From Maniola hyperantus (lineage: Eukaryota; Arthropoda; Insecta; Lepidoptera; Nymphalidae), in the NCBI RefSeq assembly GCF_902806685.2, contig NC_048550.1, positions 9,095,383 through 9,159,382 of the forward strand: a DNA stretch of 64,000 nt, read 5' to 3'. Below the pieces are notes generated by a model. That model worked only from the letters and a program-made list of their open reading frames with translations. It had not been told where the DNA came from and searched no databases. Both the position numbers and the translations under genes were made by a program. This document shows positions 1 through 11,960 of this stretch, in pieces (position 1 is the first letter of the stretch; each line of letters begins with the position of its first letter).

Positions 1-155
1 TATTTAGGGTTTTTTTTCTTGTAATGTAAGCCAACTTGTGATGTGACTCATAAAGACTTTTTCTGACTGACAGACTGATCTATCAACGCATAGCCTGCCG
101 CTGGGGTTAGAAACATGAAATCTTCACAGTAAGTAGGTTCCTCTTATTAAGGTAT

Positions 156-625
156 CAATCAATCAATCAATCAGCCTGTTTGCGCCCACTGCTCGACATA
201 GGCCTTCCCAAGAGCACGCCACCACACACGATCCTCCGCCTTCCTCATCCACCCACTTCCCGCTATCTTCTTAAGGTCGTCAGTCCAGCGGGTTGGAGGT
301 TGTCCCACACTGCGCTTGCTGATACGCGGTCTCCACTCCAGAACACGTCTGCCCCATCGGCCATCGGTTCTGCGGCAGACGTGGCCTGCCCACTGCCACT
401 TTAGCTGGCTAATTCGTTGGGCTATGTCGGTCACTCTGGTTCTCCTACGGATTTCCTCGTTACGGATTTTGTCCCTCGGAGAGATACCCAACATAGCCCG
501 CTCCATAGCCCGCTGAGCGACTTTGAACTTGTGGACAAGGCCAACTGTCATGGTCAGTGTCCACGTTTCAGCGCCATACGTCATCACAGGTAGGACACAC
601 ACTCATTAAAGACTTTCGTCTTTAG
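156..625 (-). mobile_element. 5'-truncated non-LTR retrotransposon (RTE-like), reverse transcriptase C-terminus
   Basis: Minus-strand frame from about 625 to 171 encodes the end of a LINE polyprotein: CVLPVMTYGAETW, then RAMERAMLG, RRRTRVTDIAQR, WQWAGHV, VGQPPTRW and QWAQTG before the stop. The element ends at a short (TTGA)n tail at 156-172. It is heavily 5'-truncated. The RTE assignment is from memory of lepidopteran endonuclease-reverse transcriptases. Confidence 0.75.
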
Positions 626-689
626 GTTTTGCGGTAATAAAAATTTTTTTTAGCCAATGGAGAAAGTTTCCGTGGTGTTCCCATTTAAA

Positions 690-1290
690 TTTCTCAAACC
701 TGATGCTGCAGGGTTACTGCCCGCCTAAGTTATCAAGATTTGAAAGTGTTCATAGTGAAATAATATTGTAGGTACCGAGCAACGACTTCATAGTTGGACT
801 TCAAGTCCCAACTCCTCAACCCTGATGATGTAGGATACAGCACTCCTAAACTATAGTGATTCAGGAACTGCAGATGATGAAATTTTTTTTGAGGTACCAA
901 GCATAGACTACTAGACTACGTACATTATTGAACTTCAGATACCAACTCCTCAATCCTGATGCTGCAAGGTAATGAACTCCTAAGCCATGGGGATTCAGGA
1001 ATTTCTGATGGTGAATTGATATTTTAGGTATCAAGCAACGGCTTCATGATTACACTCCAAGTCCGAATTCCTCAAACCTGATGATGCAAAGTACATCACT
1101 CCTAAACCATAGAGATTTAGGAACTGTTCCTGGTGAAATAATATTGTTAATGCATAGCATAGACTTTGTTATTGAATCTCAAGTCCCAACTCTTCAATCC
1201 TGATGCTGCAAGGTACTTAATGAACTCCTAAGCCGTGTGGATTTGGAAAGTTTTGCTGGTGAACTGATATTTTAGGTACCAAGCCATGAC
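690..1290. repeat. About five diverged tandem copies of a roughly 120-bp unit
   Basis: The phrase CTCAA(A/T)CCTGATGCTGCA or a close variant recurs near 694, 812, 951, 1070 and 1192, each followed by 'actcctaa..ta..gatt' and 'ggtaccaagca'. Spacing is about 118-139 bp. A single related unit occurs near 13245. Confidence 0.65.
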
Positions 1291-1324
1291 TACTTACACT
1301 AAAAAGATTAAAATAAAAAAATAT

Positions 1325-1491
1325 ATTAAAAAACCGACTTCCAAAACCACTACAAATCGTATGAAGTCGGGCGAGCATAATAAACGAAACTATAGAAATC
1401 AAAACGTGAAGTTCGCCCGACTTCAACATCCTACTACGTGTCGAAATAAAAATTATTTATTACTTTGTAGCGGTTTTAGAAGTCGGTTTTT
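1325..1491. mobile_element. MITE with AAAAAACCGACTTC terminal inverted repeats
   Basis: Left end AAAAAACCGACTTCC is mirrored by GAAGTCGGTTTTTT at the right end. An inner pair (GAAGTCGGGCGA / TCGCCCGACTTC) strengthens the hairpin. It abuts the next element at 1491. Confidence 0.65.
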
Positions 1492-1918
1492 TAGGGTTCC
1501 GTACCTCAAAAGGAAAAACGGAACCCTTATAGGATCACTTTGTTGTCTGTCTGTCTGTCGGTCTGTCAAGAAACCTACAGAGTACTTCCCGTTGACCTAG
1601 AATCATGAAATTTGGCATGTAGGTCTTATAGCAGACATTCGAGGAAAAATCTGAAAACCGTGAATTTGTGGTTACATCACACAAAAAAAAATTAAATTGT
1701 GATCATAAACTAATCATTAGGATTATCAATTTTCATGTTTCAAGATAACTATATCAAGTGGGATATCATATGAAAGGTCTTCACTTGTGCATTCTAAAAC
1801 AGATTTTTATTTATTTTTATGCATCATAGTTTTTGATTTATCGTGCAAAATGTCGAAAAAATACGACTGTATTACGGAACCCTCGTTGCGCGAGTTTGAC
1901 TCGCACTTGGCCGGTGTT
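1491..1918. mobile_element. Dispersed repeat of the GGCCAAGTGCGAGTC/GGTTCCGTACC family, full length
   Basis: Begins 'ttagggttccgtacctcaaaagg', includes a GTCTGTCTGTC run, and ends 'cgcgagtttgactcgcacttggccggt'. Near-identical copies at 19073-19486, 40316-40745 and 49534-49875 define the family. It encodes nothing and is probably a non-autonomous DNA element. Confidence 0.7.
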
Positions 1919-1979
1919 TTAATCTTTTTTTTATTAAGTATATAGCGTGATGATGTGGCCATCGTCATTCGTCAGTGAT

Positions 1980-3300
1980 AAGGGCCGGTGGCCCGGCGAC
2001 CCCCTCAAAGAAAAAGACTGCGTTAGAAGGCAGGACAATCTCAAGCGAGCTTAACTGGGCGCCGCAGGACACAAGCGGCACTAGTTCCTGTCTGTGGAAA
2101 CTCTTGCAACAGATTGATAGTAATGAACAATGAACATGTTCTATCGGTTGAAATTACGAGGTACTTATTTACTGAAAAACTGTATTGTTCGAGTGAGTGA
2201 ACGGCCAGTGCATGTGTGCTAAGTGTTATTGTAAGATATATCACCCACACACAAAGCTGAAATTACGTGGCCAGCGTCACCGATAACGACCGGTAGACGT
2301 CGTCGCTTCACGATCACTTTGCGCCCACAAGGCCGCTTCCTATGGCAACTTGTGAGTTGTGGCAAACCGGTACTATTCAACACTTCAGTGCCTAATTATC
2401 GAGCCTCTGTGGCGGATCATGTCTACTTGAGATCCGAGGTGAAACCTGATTTAAAGGCCCCAGTCCTGATAGTTCACTAAAATAGAAATTGCAGAATCAA
2501 ATTTATTTTATTTTTGTAATCACAAAGAATATAAAATAATTAAGGGTTAATGTTGGTTTGGTAAATAAAATAAAATAAAATAGTGTCTCTTCAGTGTGAT
2601 TCTGTATTTCAAAGATTTGATGGGAGGTCGATGGTCGAGATTGGATACTGTGGTTGATTTTACGTGTAATGCTACTTTTTTTCAATCTATTCCTCTTTGA
2701 GCTTTCAGCATTACCTTTCAGCTACCCGGTCAGGCTTCCATACGCCATGTTTTCTGAGTGTAATTTCCCGCGTTAAAGTATTCATTTGTTTTGTTTTTCA
2801 ATAAACATTTGATAAGTTACCTCCTTGGTTGCCATGTTCCGGAGTAAAAGATCGTTTCATTTTTAAATTACACGACAGATAAGGATTTCATACAACTTTT
2901 GCCGGCCGCTGCTCGCATGTGTTTGGCCAGTACAGCAATTTCGATTTATCTCGAAGATGGTTGTCAAAATAATGCTCATGTTTGGGAAAATAATAATTTC
3001 ATTATGAGTAAATGCAAGCGAAGCGAATGTGAAATTTTTCTTTATTGACATTACTCTATAAGTAATATTATTTCCATGTAAAGAGTATGTAATGTCTTTC
3101 AAAAATAATGTAATTTGACACAGTATCTGTATCATACTTATTTTTCAATACTGTTTTTGTAATTTTTATGTCCCAAACATGCGAAACGAAGTGATTTTGC
3201 GGGCGTGCGGAGTCTCTGCTTTAAAATACAAGGTTAAAGCAAAGTAAAACAAATGATTAGATTACCAAATAAAATGACCCCACCTGACTTGTTTTAGGTA
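1980..3300. other. No gene seen
   Basis: A moderately GC-rich patch (1980-2440) is followed by AT-rich sequence. Short open frames here lack any recognisable domain or codon pattern. Confidence 0.3.
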
Positions 3301-3313
3301 CCTACTGTAAAAA

Positions 3314-3580
3314 CCGGTCAAGTGCGAGTCCAACTCGTACACGAAGGGTTCCATACCATGCATTGTACAAGATTATGTACCTACTGTTAAATTATTATTT
3401 TATTTACATGGTGGCCATTTTGTATTATTTGTTGTTATAATAGTGGCAATAACACACAATCTGTGAAAATTTCAGCTCTCAGCCCGCTGACAAACATACA
3501 GACAGACGGACGGATAGTGGAGGCTTAGTAATAGAGTTCCGTTAGCACCCTTCGGGTACGACCTGCGGAACCCTACAAAT
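3314..3580. mobile_element. Related GGTCAAGTGCGAGTC-family repeat
   Basis: Starts 'aaccggtcaagtgcgagtcc', has ACAGACAGACGGACGG inside, and ends 'cacccttcgggtac..cggaacccta'. It resembles the copy at 34905-35125 more than the one at 1491. Confidence 0.6.
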
Positions 3581-3805
3581 AAATAAATTATCATAGTAGT
3601 AGATAGGTGTCAGTGGTGTAGGCTACTTTGCTACTTACCTGTTAAGTACGTTAATTCAAACCGGAAACATTACAGTAAGTATATCTATTCATTTATTATA
3701 ATATTATAATTGTGACTTTTAGTGCCTCATTCATACTTTTAATTATAGCAACAAAAACCTGTATGTAATACAAATGTTTGTAAAACCAAGCTTAGCAAGC
3801 TTATT

Positions 3806-4004
3806 ACAGTGCGACAAGGCTATCTTGGCGCGTGGTGAAAATCGGAACTAACGTTGCCGTCACGTGTCCCCTTTGTACTTGTTTGAATATTGTAACTTGT
3901 AAGCATTGATTTAAGTTAATAAATCAATGCTTGTAAGCCTTTGTTCTTCAACAGCGCCCCCCTGTCAATGCCATTGAAGTGCCAAGAGAGCCTTGTCGCA
4001 CTGT
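3806..4004. mobile_element. MITE with ACAGTGCGACAAGGCT terminal inverted repeats
   Basis: Left ACAGTGCGACAAGGCTATCTTGGC matches right GCCAAGAGAGCCTTGTCGCACTGT inverted, over about 199 bp. The inside holds a smaller AGCATTGATTTA/TAAATCAATGCT palindrome. Confidence 0.75.
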
Positions 4005-4389
4005 ATGAATAAACTTTGTCGGACTGAATAAACGGATAGATAGGTCACAGATTATAAAGATAAGAATCCTGAAAAAGAAAGAATAATAAAGTTGCTCCTA
4101 CTTGATGTAGATAATGCGTAGTTTATTAATGAGTTTACTATAATAATAATGCCTGTGACTACGTCCGCGTGGATTTCTAGATGTTTTAAAAATTCCGTGG
4201 GAGAACTTAGACACGTTCGTATTTACAAGTAATATTAGTTTATACAAATGCTTTCTCTGCTAAAAAGTTATGAGATTTCTATAGTCTATATTTCTATATT
4301 TCTATAGCCAAGTCCCTAGCTGAGCTTCGATTTGTGCTGCCCATGGGGCCTGTCCCAAGTCCAAAGTATAATATACCTTTTTTTTTAAT

Positions 4390-4650
4390 TTATAGACTAG
4401 CGCTTGACTGCAATCAGACCCGGGTGGCAAGTGATGATGCAGCCTAAGATGGAGCGCGCTTGCCTAGAAGATACCTATTCACTCTTGTATTGAAGGTACC
4501 CATATTATAATTCGGTGGGAAAACTGATGCTGGAAGGGTGTTCCAAATCTTGGCGGTTTGAATTAGAAATGAGGAGACAAATCGCTTCGTGCGTATCCGG
4601 GGAATTTCGACTACGTATACGGGTGCATACCTATAGGTCTTAAGTCCTCT
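4390..4650. repeat. LINE 3'-region-like dispersed repeat
   Basis: Contains 'agcgcttgactgcaatcagac' and 'agtgatgatgcagcctaagatgg', wording that recurs at 8360-8420, 20010-20275 and 33675-33810. It probably derives from the 3' end of a non-LTR element. Confidence 0.5.
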
Positions 4651-5210
4651 TGACTGTACCTACCACATTCATAACAATAAGTAACAAATAAATCTACTTA
4701 TAAGCCCTGACACTTCAAACCCTACATCTTGGTATTGGTAAACAAAAGTATGGCTTGGCCGTTAACTGTTTTGCAAAATGTAGCCCAGTTATAATTATAA
4801 CTGGAAGTGAGCCTTTCCCGCCTTAATTCCCCGAATATTAGGTCTAGATATTATGAGACTGGTGGACGGTGCAGGGAGCTCATTACAATTCGCAATATCG
4901 GAATCTGTTTTCAGATTTTACGGAACAGAATCTACATTTGAGGCCACCGAGAGGTGATTTAAATTTAAAAAGGACAGTACTGTAAACAAGGCAGGATAGT
5001 CGTGGAATAGGTGTGCTATTCCCAATAGTCCGCTTTAATGCCAGTTACTTACTGCAAGTGCCCTTTAGGACAACAGTAAGTAAGTACCTACTTAGTTAGT
5101 CTGAGAGAATATTACCACAAAAATCTTCGATTGAACTGTTTCTGAAGGTTCCCCCGTAGTTTACTACGGAACGGAACCGATGTATTTTTCATTTTAATAA
5201 GGAACCCTTA

Positions 5211-5318
5211 GCTGCTGGATGAGGAAGGCTGAGGACCGGGTGCGGTGGCGCCATGGTGGCGCTCTTTAAAGAAGGCCTATATCCAACAGTGGACATCAAC
5301 AGGCTGATGATGATGATT
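5211..5318 (+). mobile_element. Short RTE-like LINE 3' end with (TGATGA)n tail
   Basis: Reads GCTGGATGAGGAAGGCTGAG, then encodes ...KKAYIQQWTSTG before the stop, ending in TGATGATGATG. Same 3' terminus as the elements at 156-625 and 33005-33225. Confidence 0.65.
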
Positions 5319-5374
5319 TCCAGTGTTTCGTCCAGTCCGTCCATGTCACAGTCGTTTTATTTAATGGATTCAGT

Positions 5375-5760
5375 TCAGATTATTGGTGATCAACCATTTA
5401 CACAGGCAAAATTTCACTGCTTACAGCACCAACGCAATGTCACCTGCTTATCGGTCATTTGTCGGATATACGTTGGAGCGTGTGCTCAGGAACTCCACAG
5501 CCTTGTTCCTTCTTCACCATTTTACCACAGAACAGCGAGAAATTATGAACATTGGCATTCAAATTGGCATTCAATCTACACGTACGAAACGTTTTTGCTC
5601 AACGTTTCTGGTACGAACCGCTAAGGTTTGGAATGCCCTTCTGGCTTGTGTTTCCTGCCACGTATAACCTAAATACCTACAAGGCAAGAGTAAATAGGCA
5701 TCTTCTAGGCAAGCGCGATTATGCGTGATTATGCTTAATCAGGTTGGAGCGCGCTTGCAT
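5375..5760 (+). mobile_element. Jockey/CR1-like LINE reverse-transcriptase C-terminal fragment, frameshifted
   Basis: One frame reads LQHQRNVTCLSVICRIY, then CAQELHSLVP and YHRTARN; the next frame continues TRTKRF..FLVRTAKVWNALL. This matches the recalled end of insect Jockey-type RTs (RRDVASLCVFYRIYHGE..., then LWN.LP). Frames shift, so it is a dead fragment. Confidence 0.6.
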
Positions 5761-6234
5761 GGAGTGGTCATGCACAAATATCCCGCGATAAAAAAGACTA
5801 ACGCGCAATGTGTAGGTGCATGCAGCCCAGAGTACTATGTAAACGATTTGCAGTAGAGGGTGATTTATTTGCAGTTGAAATGCTGCCGTAATGACACGAA
5901 GGTATGGGGTACAAAGCACGTAGGCTACATCTTACATAACTTCTCTAGTCGATCATGCAATTCCGTTACAGGTAGACTATTACATTATGACATCAATATT
6001 ACGTTCATAACAACTGAATTCCGATTTCAGGTATTGCAGTTTTGTAGCTGGCTTACGATTAGTGCTTAGAATCTAAGTCCCTAGTACCTTATCATCATCT
6101 TTGAAACGAGGTTTGGCGGTCATCATGCGAAAATGTTCTGTCTTAAACTGCGTGGTTGTAACTAAGCTTTGTAGCCCTACCTACCTAAGGGTAGATAAGT
6201 AGGTACTTATATCGTCGAACTATGTATTTGCGTA

Positions 6235-6400
6235 ATGATTTTAAGCTTATTTCTTGGTTTAACGACATATTTTAATGTATATAACGGGTACATACCACGA
6301 TTATAACCCACGCAATTGGGTTGAAATATCGACAAATAAAAACAAAAATTAATTGTGGTATGTACCCGTTATATACATTAAAATATGTATTTGCTATCTT
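6235..6400. mobile_element. MITE with TGTATATAACGGGTACATACCACGA inverted arms
   Basis: Left 'ttaatgtatataacgggtacataccac' pairs with right 'gtggtatgtacccgttatatacattaa'. Related copies lie at 27245-27525, 58325-58545 and 61000-61085. Confidence 0.65.
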
Positions 6401-6576
6401 TGGCGACGAGCTCGTATGCCAGCAATTCTTCCTTCCAAGTTCCAACACTAATATTTGGAAAGAGAATTATTGTAAAATGGTCCAATCTCATGTATGGTTG
6501 CGAAACTTATACCTCTCACATTATATTCTCATAAACTGAACTAACCGTCTGTAAGCTCTTCATGGAATGTGGACAT

Positions 6577-6741
6577 TGTGGCCGATTCTCTTGTACACAA
6601 TCTCTAAACTAAACTAAATTAACAGCTCTAAATCTAGTGCTATCCTTTTCCGAAAGCAATATTATGAAAGTGATAGTAAAAGATATAGACGTGTCATTTT
6701 AGTTTAGTTTAGAGATTGTGTACAACGGAATTAGCTACAAT
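6577..6741. mobile_element. Palindromic MITE, CTCTAAACTAAACTA family, copy 1
   Basis: Arms 'gattctcttgtacacaatctctaaactaaa' and 'tttagtttagagattgtgtacaacggaatta'. The middle carries AGTGCTATCCTTTTCCG. About 165 bp, non-coding. Other copies: 8671, 20744, 20905, 36131, 60319. Confidence 0.75.
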
Positions 6742-7284
6742 ATATGTCTATTCTAGAGAATCTATGCTTATTATTGTGTCGTAAGAGCCTATTAGCAATA
6801 GCTGGAAACCGTGTAAGCGAGTGTGGGACGATCTCCAGCACGTTGGACTGACAAGAGGGTAGTGGGAAGTGTCTGGGTGAACTGAAGACTGGAAGTGTTG
6901 GCGCTCTCATACCTATATGATACCTACTTAATTCAAAACCATCATATTAATCGTAGTATGTACCTACCTACCCGTTATAATACACTATAATAGATAGGTA
7001 CCTATACTTCGATTTCGCAGTATTATTAAAGAGCCGAGTGGTTAATGCACTGGGGGAGAACAAACTAAGGGGCGACAACAAAGAACTAGGGGGCTCGAAG
7101 TGCATCCGTCTGCATGCACTGTGCGCCAACAGGGCCCGGAGTCTAGAGTTTCCACCCGTACCTACTTTATAATATGGTTTGTACTTTGTCGCAGACAAAC
7201 TTTCTCCTTTCATCATTATCATCATCATCATGATCAACGCATTGCCTGCCCAGTATTGAGCACGGGTCTCCTCTTAAAATTAGA

Positions 7285-7612
7285 AAGGCTTAGGTTCATC
7301 ATCATCATGATCAACCCATCACCGGCTCACTACAGAGCACGGGTCTCCTCTCAGAGTGAGAAGGGTTTTGGCCATAGTCTACCACGCTGGCCATGTGCGG
7401 ATTGGTAGACTTCACACACCTTTGAGAACATTATGGAGATAGGTATCTCAGGCATGCAGGTTTCCTCACGATGTTTTCCTTCACCGTTAAAGCAAGTGAT
7501 ATTAAATTAATTAAAACGCACATAACTGAAAAGTTAGAGGTGCGTGCCCAGGATTGAACCCCCGACCTCAGATTAGAAGGCGGACGTCCTAACCACTAGG
7601 CTATCACAGCTT
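7285..7612 (-). mobile_element. tRNA-derived SINE, full length
   Basis: On the minus strand it starts AGCTGTGATAGCCTAGTGGTTAGG (A-box-like). It has a degenerate B box (GGGTTCAATCC), a conserved body with AACCTGCATGCCTGAG and CAAAGGTGTGTGAAGTCTACC, and ends in TGATGATGATGA. This is the longest copy in the window. Confidence 0.8.
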
Positions 7613-8061
7613 TTTTAGGAGAAGAGGAGAATTTAATTTTTCAGGACGCCTCATAAACCGATTGCCATCTCAACCTATCGCGTAGTATAGGTAGCTTTTA
7701 TGTCATCGAACAGGGAAGACTGCAAGGTTATATTAACAGAAGAATTTGAAAAATTTATTAATTAACTATACTTATTAGGTAAGTACTAGTTATACCTACC
7801 TGTAGATATGTACTTAGGTATCATTTAGATATGTCGCATGTTTTGTAAACTATAACAGTAGGTATAAGTATAATTATTATTACATCATGTTAAACGGCAT
7901 GTGATTAAATTAATGTTGTGTAAGCAAACAATTTAATTTGATCTTGAAGTTTCTATTGCAAAAGCAATCGCACATGAGTCAAGTAGGTGGGTAATTTAAT
8001 CATTTGTATACTTAGTAAGTACAAAGTATTGATACAAAGCATAGTAAATTAATGCAAAAAT

Positions 8062-8340
8062 TAGTCAAGTGCGAGTCTGATTCGGACACGAAGGGTTCCG
8101 TACCATCGCCCAAAGAAACCGGCCAAATGCGAGTCAGGCTCGCGCACCGAGGGCTCCGTACTACGGTCGTATTTTTTCGGCATTTTGCATGATAATTCAA
8201 AAACTATGATGCATAAAACTAAATATCTAAAAAACTAAAAATCTGTTTTAGAATCCACATGTAAAGCGCTTTCATAATAATTATGATACCCCACTTGATA
8301 TAGTTATATTACTTCGAAAATTCAAAATACCTACTACCTA
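8062..8340. mobile_element. GGCCAAATGCGAGTC-family repeat, compound
   Basis: Two starts of the family follow each other: 'agtcaagtgcgagtctgattcg' then 'ggccaaatgcgagtcaggctcgcgcaccgagggctccgtac'. It is truncated before the CTCAAAAGG end. Confidence 0.55.
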
Positions 8341-8429
8341 ATTATTAGTTCATAGATAGATATATAGATTAGCGCGTAGCTGCAATCAGACCTGCTGGGC
8401 TGGTGATGCAACCTAAGATTTATATTTTA

Positions 8430-8660
8430 TTAGTATAGCCATACCATTTTGAATCACCAACCAATCTATTGAAAAGTATTTTCTAATTGATCTAATTTCG
8501 AATGTTTTTTCAAAATCAAATTTGTGATCGGTTGGTGAGTGGTGAATCAAAATGGTTGACGCCCACTGTCATTTTTGCCTTTATCATATTTTGTATGCGA
8601 TTACGTAGGTAACAGAGAGATCACTATACTAATGTAGTTCCGCCAATAGAGTATACTTAG
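8430..8660. mobile_element. Partial copy of the CTCTATCC...GCGCTCTCTCTG palindromic MITE
   Basis: Shares 'caccaaccaatc', 'gatcggttggtg', 'caaaatggttgac' and 'acagagagatcactatactaa' with the complete element at 51074-51395, but the left arm is largely missing. Confidence 0.5.
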
Positions 8661-8670
8661 AGGTATAATT

Positions 8671-8838
8671 GGGGCCGATTCTCTTCTACACAATCTCTAA
8701 ACTAAACTACATTAACAGGTCTAAATCTAGTAAGTACTATCCTTTTCCGCAAGCAACGTTATGAAAGTGATAGCCATAGATTTAGACGTGCCATTTTAGT
8801 TTAGTTTAGAGATTGTGTACAACGGAATTAGTCACAGT
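8671..8838. mobile_element. Palindromic MITE, CTCTAAACTAAACTA family, copy 2
   Basis: Both arms and the TATCCTTTTCCGCAAGCAAC core are intact. Left end GGGGCCGATTCTC, right end CGGAATTAG. Confidence 0.75.
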
Positions 8839-9300
8839 ATCTAAGGTACATAACATCCTAAAATAAGTTAAAAGTGTGAAGTAGGTACTTGCCTAATAGT
8901 AGTACCTAGTAGTAGGTAGGCCGTAGGGGCCTACGTAGGTCTAGGATGGAGACTATTATGCATAGCATAATAAATAATAATAATGCATACCTAATGCATA
9001 TTCCTACTATGTAGTAGGGTACCTAGTTACACTTAGTAGCTTTATAATATCATCTATGACACTTGATACGGCTATTGGTAGACATAATTTTTCCACTCGA
9101 CTATTATTATCTAATAGTTGTAATGTACTGTAGGTACCTACCTGGCAAACAACATAATGCAACTATCCTATATCTAGGTACTTACCTAGGTAGATACAAC
9201 ATGTTTTTCTATCGTCCGCTTTGTCATCGCTGTAAATTACATAATTATAATTACTTACTTACCTATTATGATTGTTGTGTTGGTATTTTTTTTTATAAGT

Positions 9301-9590
9301 TGGTAACCGGATTTGTGCTTCTCCAATGCCCACGGTCTTTTTTATTCCATCTATTATTGGGGGGTCTTCCAATGCTGCGCTTTCCAGTGCGACGTCGGCA
9401 TTCCAGCACCTTGGGACCCCAACGTCTATCGGTTGTACGAACTATGTGCCCTGACCATTGCCACTTCAGCCTCGCCACCCGCTGAGCTATGTCAGTTACT
9501 CTGGTCCTCCTACGGATCTCCTGATTTCTGATTTGATCACGTAGAGTAACTCCAAGCATAGCTCTCTCCATCGCATAGGCATGTTTATAT
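9301..9590 (-). mobile_element. RTE-like LINE fragment, internally deleted
   Basis: Minus frame contains MERAMLGV, RDQIRNQEIRRRTRVTDIAQR, WQWSGHIVRTTDRRWGP and GRPPNN, then diverges. Both ends are lost. Confidence 0.65.
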
Positions 9591-9810
9591 CATATAGCTA
9601 GGTACCTACCCACCAATGTGTACACTGTAGGTACAATTTCAGCCCCCATAAAAATCTCCGTCAAACTTCATCTGTAAACTGATTCAGTGGCAAATTAAGG
9701 AAAGTGTGATCAGAAACATAAATTTACCTTCCTTTCCTACATCTCATCTAGGACGTTCTATTTCAGATAGGTGTAATAAGCCTTTTATGTTGTATTAAGT
9801 AGGTACCTAC

Positions 9811-10050
9811 TACTCGTGCGCGATAAGTTGAGTCTCGCCTGGAATGCAACCCTCCGCCAGCTTCCCCTGTAACTTCCCCTCAAGCTCCCGTGTTGTATTG
9901 TAGAAAACGCCATTTTTTTAACATCTTAGTCTCGTACTTGCTTACACGTCACGCAACGACGACGCGCTCCGATTTTTGTCTTCAGTACAACCACGCGTCT
10001 GTGGCGTCACCGCCCCCCTGGTCTCAACTTATTGCGCACGAGTAGTACCT
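9811..10050. mobile_element. MITE with ACTACTCGTGCGCGATAAG inverted ends
   Basis: Left 'ctactcgtgcgcgataagttgagtctcg' mirrors right 'ggtctcaacttattgcgcacgagtag'. The inside is GC-richer and CpG-rich compared with the flanks. Confidence 0.7.
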
Positions 10051-10195
10051 ACTAAATAAAAAAATAAAAAAATAAGTATCTAAGTACCTATAGATAGGTT
10101 TTTAATTTCGCGCCACACTGGCACGCATCCATCTTAAAAGTACATTAAAATCGTTAGGTAGGTACCTAAGTAACTAAGAAATAATAATCTAAATA

Positions 10196-10396
10196 GGAAA
10201 AGATGACTGACTGACTGACTGATCTATCAACGCACAGCTCAAACTACTGGACGGATCGGGCTGAAAGGCATGTAGAAAGCTATTATGACGTAGGCATCCG
10301 CTAAGAAAGGATTTTTTAAAATTCAACCTCTGAGGGTGAAATAGGGGTTTGAAATTTGTGTAGTCCACGCGGACGAAGTCACGAGCATAAGCTAGT
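10196..10396 (+). mobile_element. Helitron-like non-autonomous element, GACTGACTGA family
   Basis: Has 'actgactgactgatctatcaacgcacagctcaaactactgg', 'gacgtaggcatccgctaagaaagg' and ends 'gtagtccacgcggacgaagtc...gctagt', i.e. CTAG followed by T. Full-length relatives: 14883, 25214, 40776. Confidence 0.65.
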
Positions 10397-10751
10397 ATTA
10401 TTATAACCTAGGTAGGTCGCCTAATGATAAGAAAATTAAATAAACCTACAGTAGTAGGTAGGTAACCTAGTTAGAGTCAATAGTGCATGGATCGCAACGT
10501 GACCGTCATAATATAGGTAAGTAAGTACCTAACTACTTAATAGGTAATCATGTTTGATAAACATCGTCGACCGTCTACTGACTATATTTTGTACTTACCT
10601 ACCTACCAAAAGTATAGTAAATCTAGGCCGAATACACGATTGAAACCAATTACAAACCTTGGATCAACCCAGTCGGGAATTTAGTCTACACGGTTTGCTG
10701 TGGTTGGGTCAACTTGTCAGTGTATCTGTTTACCTATAACTAAGTAGTACT

Positions 10752-10894
10752 AAAGGGCAAACAGGCGTCTACACAATCGTAGCTCAACTCAATGACATTT
10801 GACCTGGCCGAATTCACGAACGGAACCAACCACCAATGGTAAATAGATGTAATTGAGTTGAACTACGATCGTGTGGACGCCTGTTTGCTCTTTA
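10752..10894. mobile_element. MITE with AGGGCAAACAGGCGTCTACAC inverted ends
   Basis: Left 'aaagggcaaacaggcgtctacacaatcgta' is mirrored by 'tacgatcgtgtggacgcctgtttgctcttt'; about 143 bp. Confidence 0.7.
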
Positions 10895-10896
10895 AG

Positions 10897-11425
10897 CTCA
10901 GCTTACCCTCAGAATGAGGAGGATTTGGAGTGTGGATTGGCGGACTTCACACCTTTGAGAACATGGTTTTTAGGGCTCCGTACTTCAAAAGGTGCGTGTT
11001 GCCAGTGACGACATATGGATTCGAGACATGGTCGCTAACTATGGGCCTCATAAGAAAGCTCAGAGTCACTCAGCGGGCGATGGAGAGAGCTATGCTTGGA
11101 GTTTCTCTACGTGATCAAATCAGAAATGAGGAGATCCGTAGGAGAACTAGAGTAACCGACATAGCTCAACGGGTTGCGAAGCTGAAGTGGCAATGGGCAG
11201 GGCACATAGTTCGTACAACCGATAGACGTTGGGGTCCCAAGGTGCTGGAATGGCGACCTCGCACCGGAAGACTCAGCGTTGGAAGACCCCCCCACTAGGT
11301 AGACGGACGACATCAGACGAGTCGCAGGGAGCCGCTGGATTCAGGCGGCGCAAGACCGTGGCGTGTGGAAGTCCCTATAAGAGACCTATGTCCAGCAGTG
11401 GACGTCTATCGGTTGATGATGATGA
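10897..11425 (+). mobile_element. Mosaic: SINE fragment, Helitron-like end and RTE-like LINE 3' end fused
   Basis: 10897-10965 is a piece of the SINE in minus sense (ctttgagaacatgg). 10967-10990 is the GGCTCCGTACTTCAAAAGG end of the GGCCAAGTGCGAGTC family. From about 10991 a LINE frame runs CVLPVTTYGFETWSLTMG, RAMERAMLG and WQWAGHIVRTTDRRWGP to a (GATGAT)n tail near 11425. The LINE frame has a small deletion after GRPPH. Confidence 0.6.
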
Positions 11426-11960
11426 CCTAGGTAATAGGTATGTACTTAGTATGTACAATGTATTAGAACTTCGAAATCACCAACTCAGATGCGTGTTATG
11501 GCGTCGTCTGCCCCACGTGTTGCCGGTATAGCTGGCAACTGCATTAAATACAATCCATGTTGTTATCAGCAAAAAGCACTAACTACGTTCCTCTGAATTT
11601 TTCGAAAATAAATCCTAATACTTAGATCTTAGTGCCCAGATTCATAATATAGTAAAAATGATATCTGACCTTTTACTTTTGGATTGTGTCGAAATGCCTG
11701 TTTGTATTTTAAATTACTTACGTCGATATTAGCTACCCACTCATGTAGGTACCCAGTATGCAATCGTGTTGTGCGATTGTTACAAAGTTATGGCACTGTA
11801 CCTACCTACCGATTTATTTTTTAAGCGATTAAGTACCTAACCTACCAATACAAAAGGAAAAGCATTTAGGTATACTTATTAAATTTCCTACATTAAATAA
11901 ATGCATGCTGAAAATGCCAATTACTGTGAAATGTGAGCTCTAAAAAAGCGGCCATTACAT

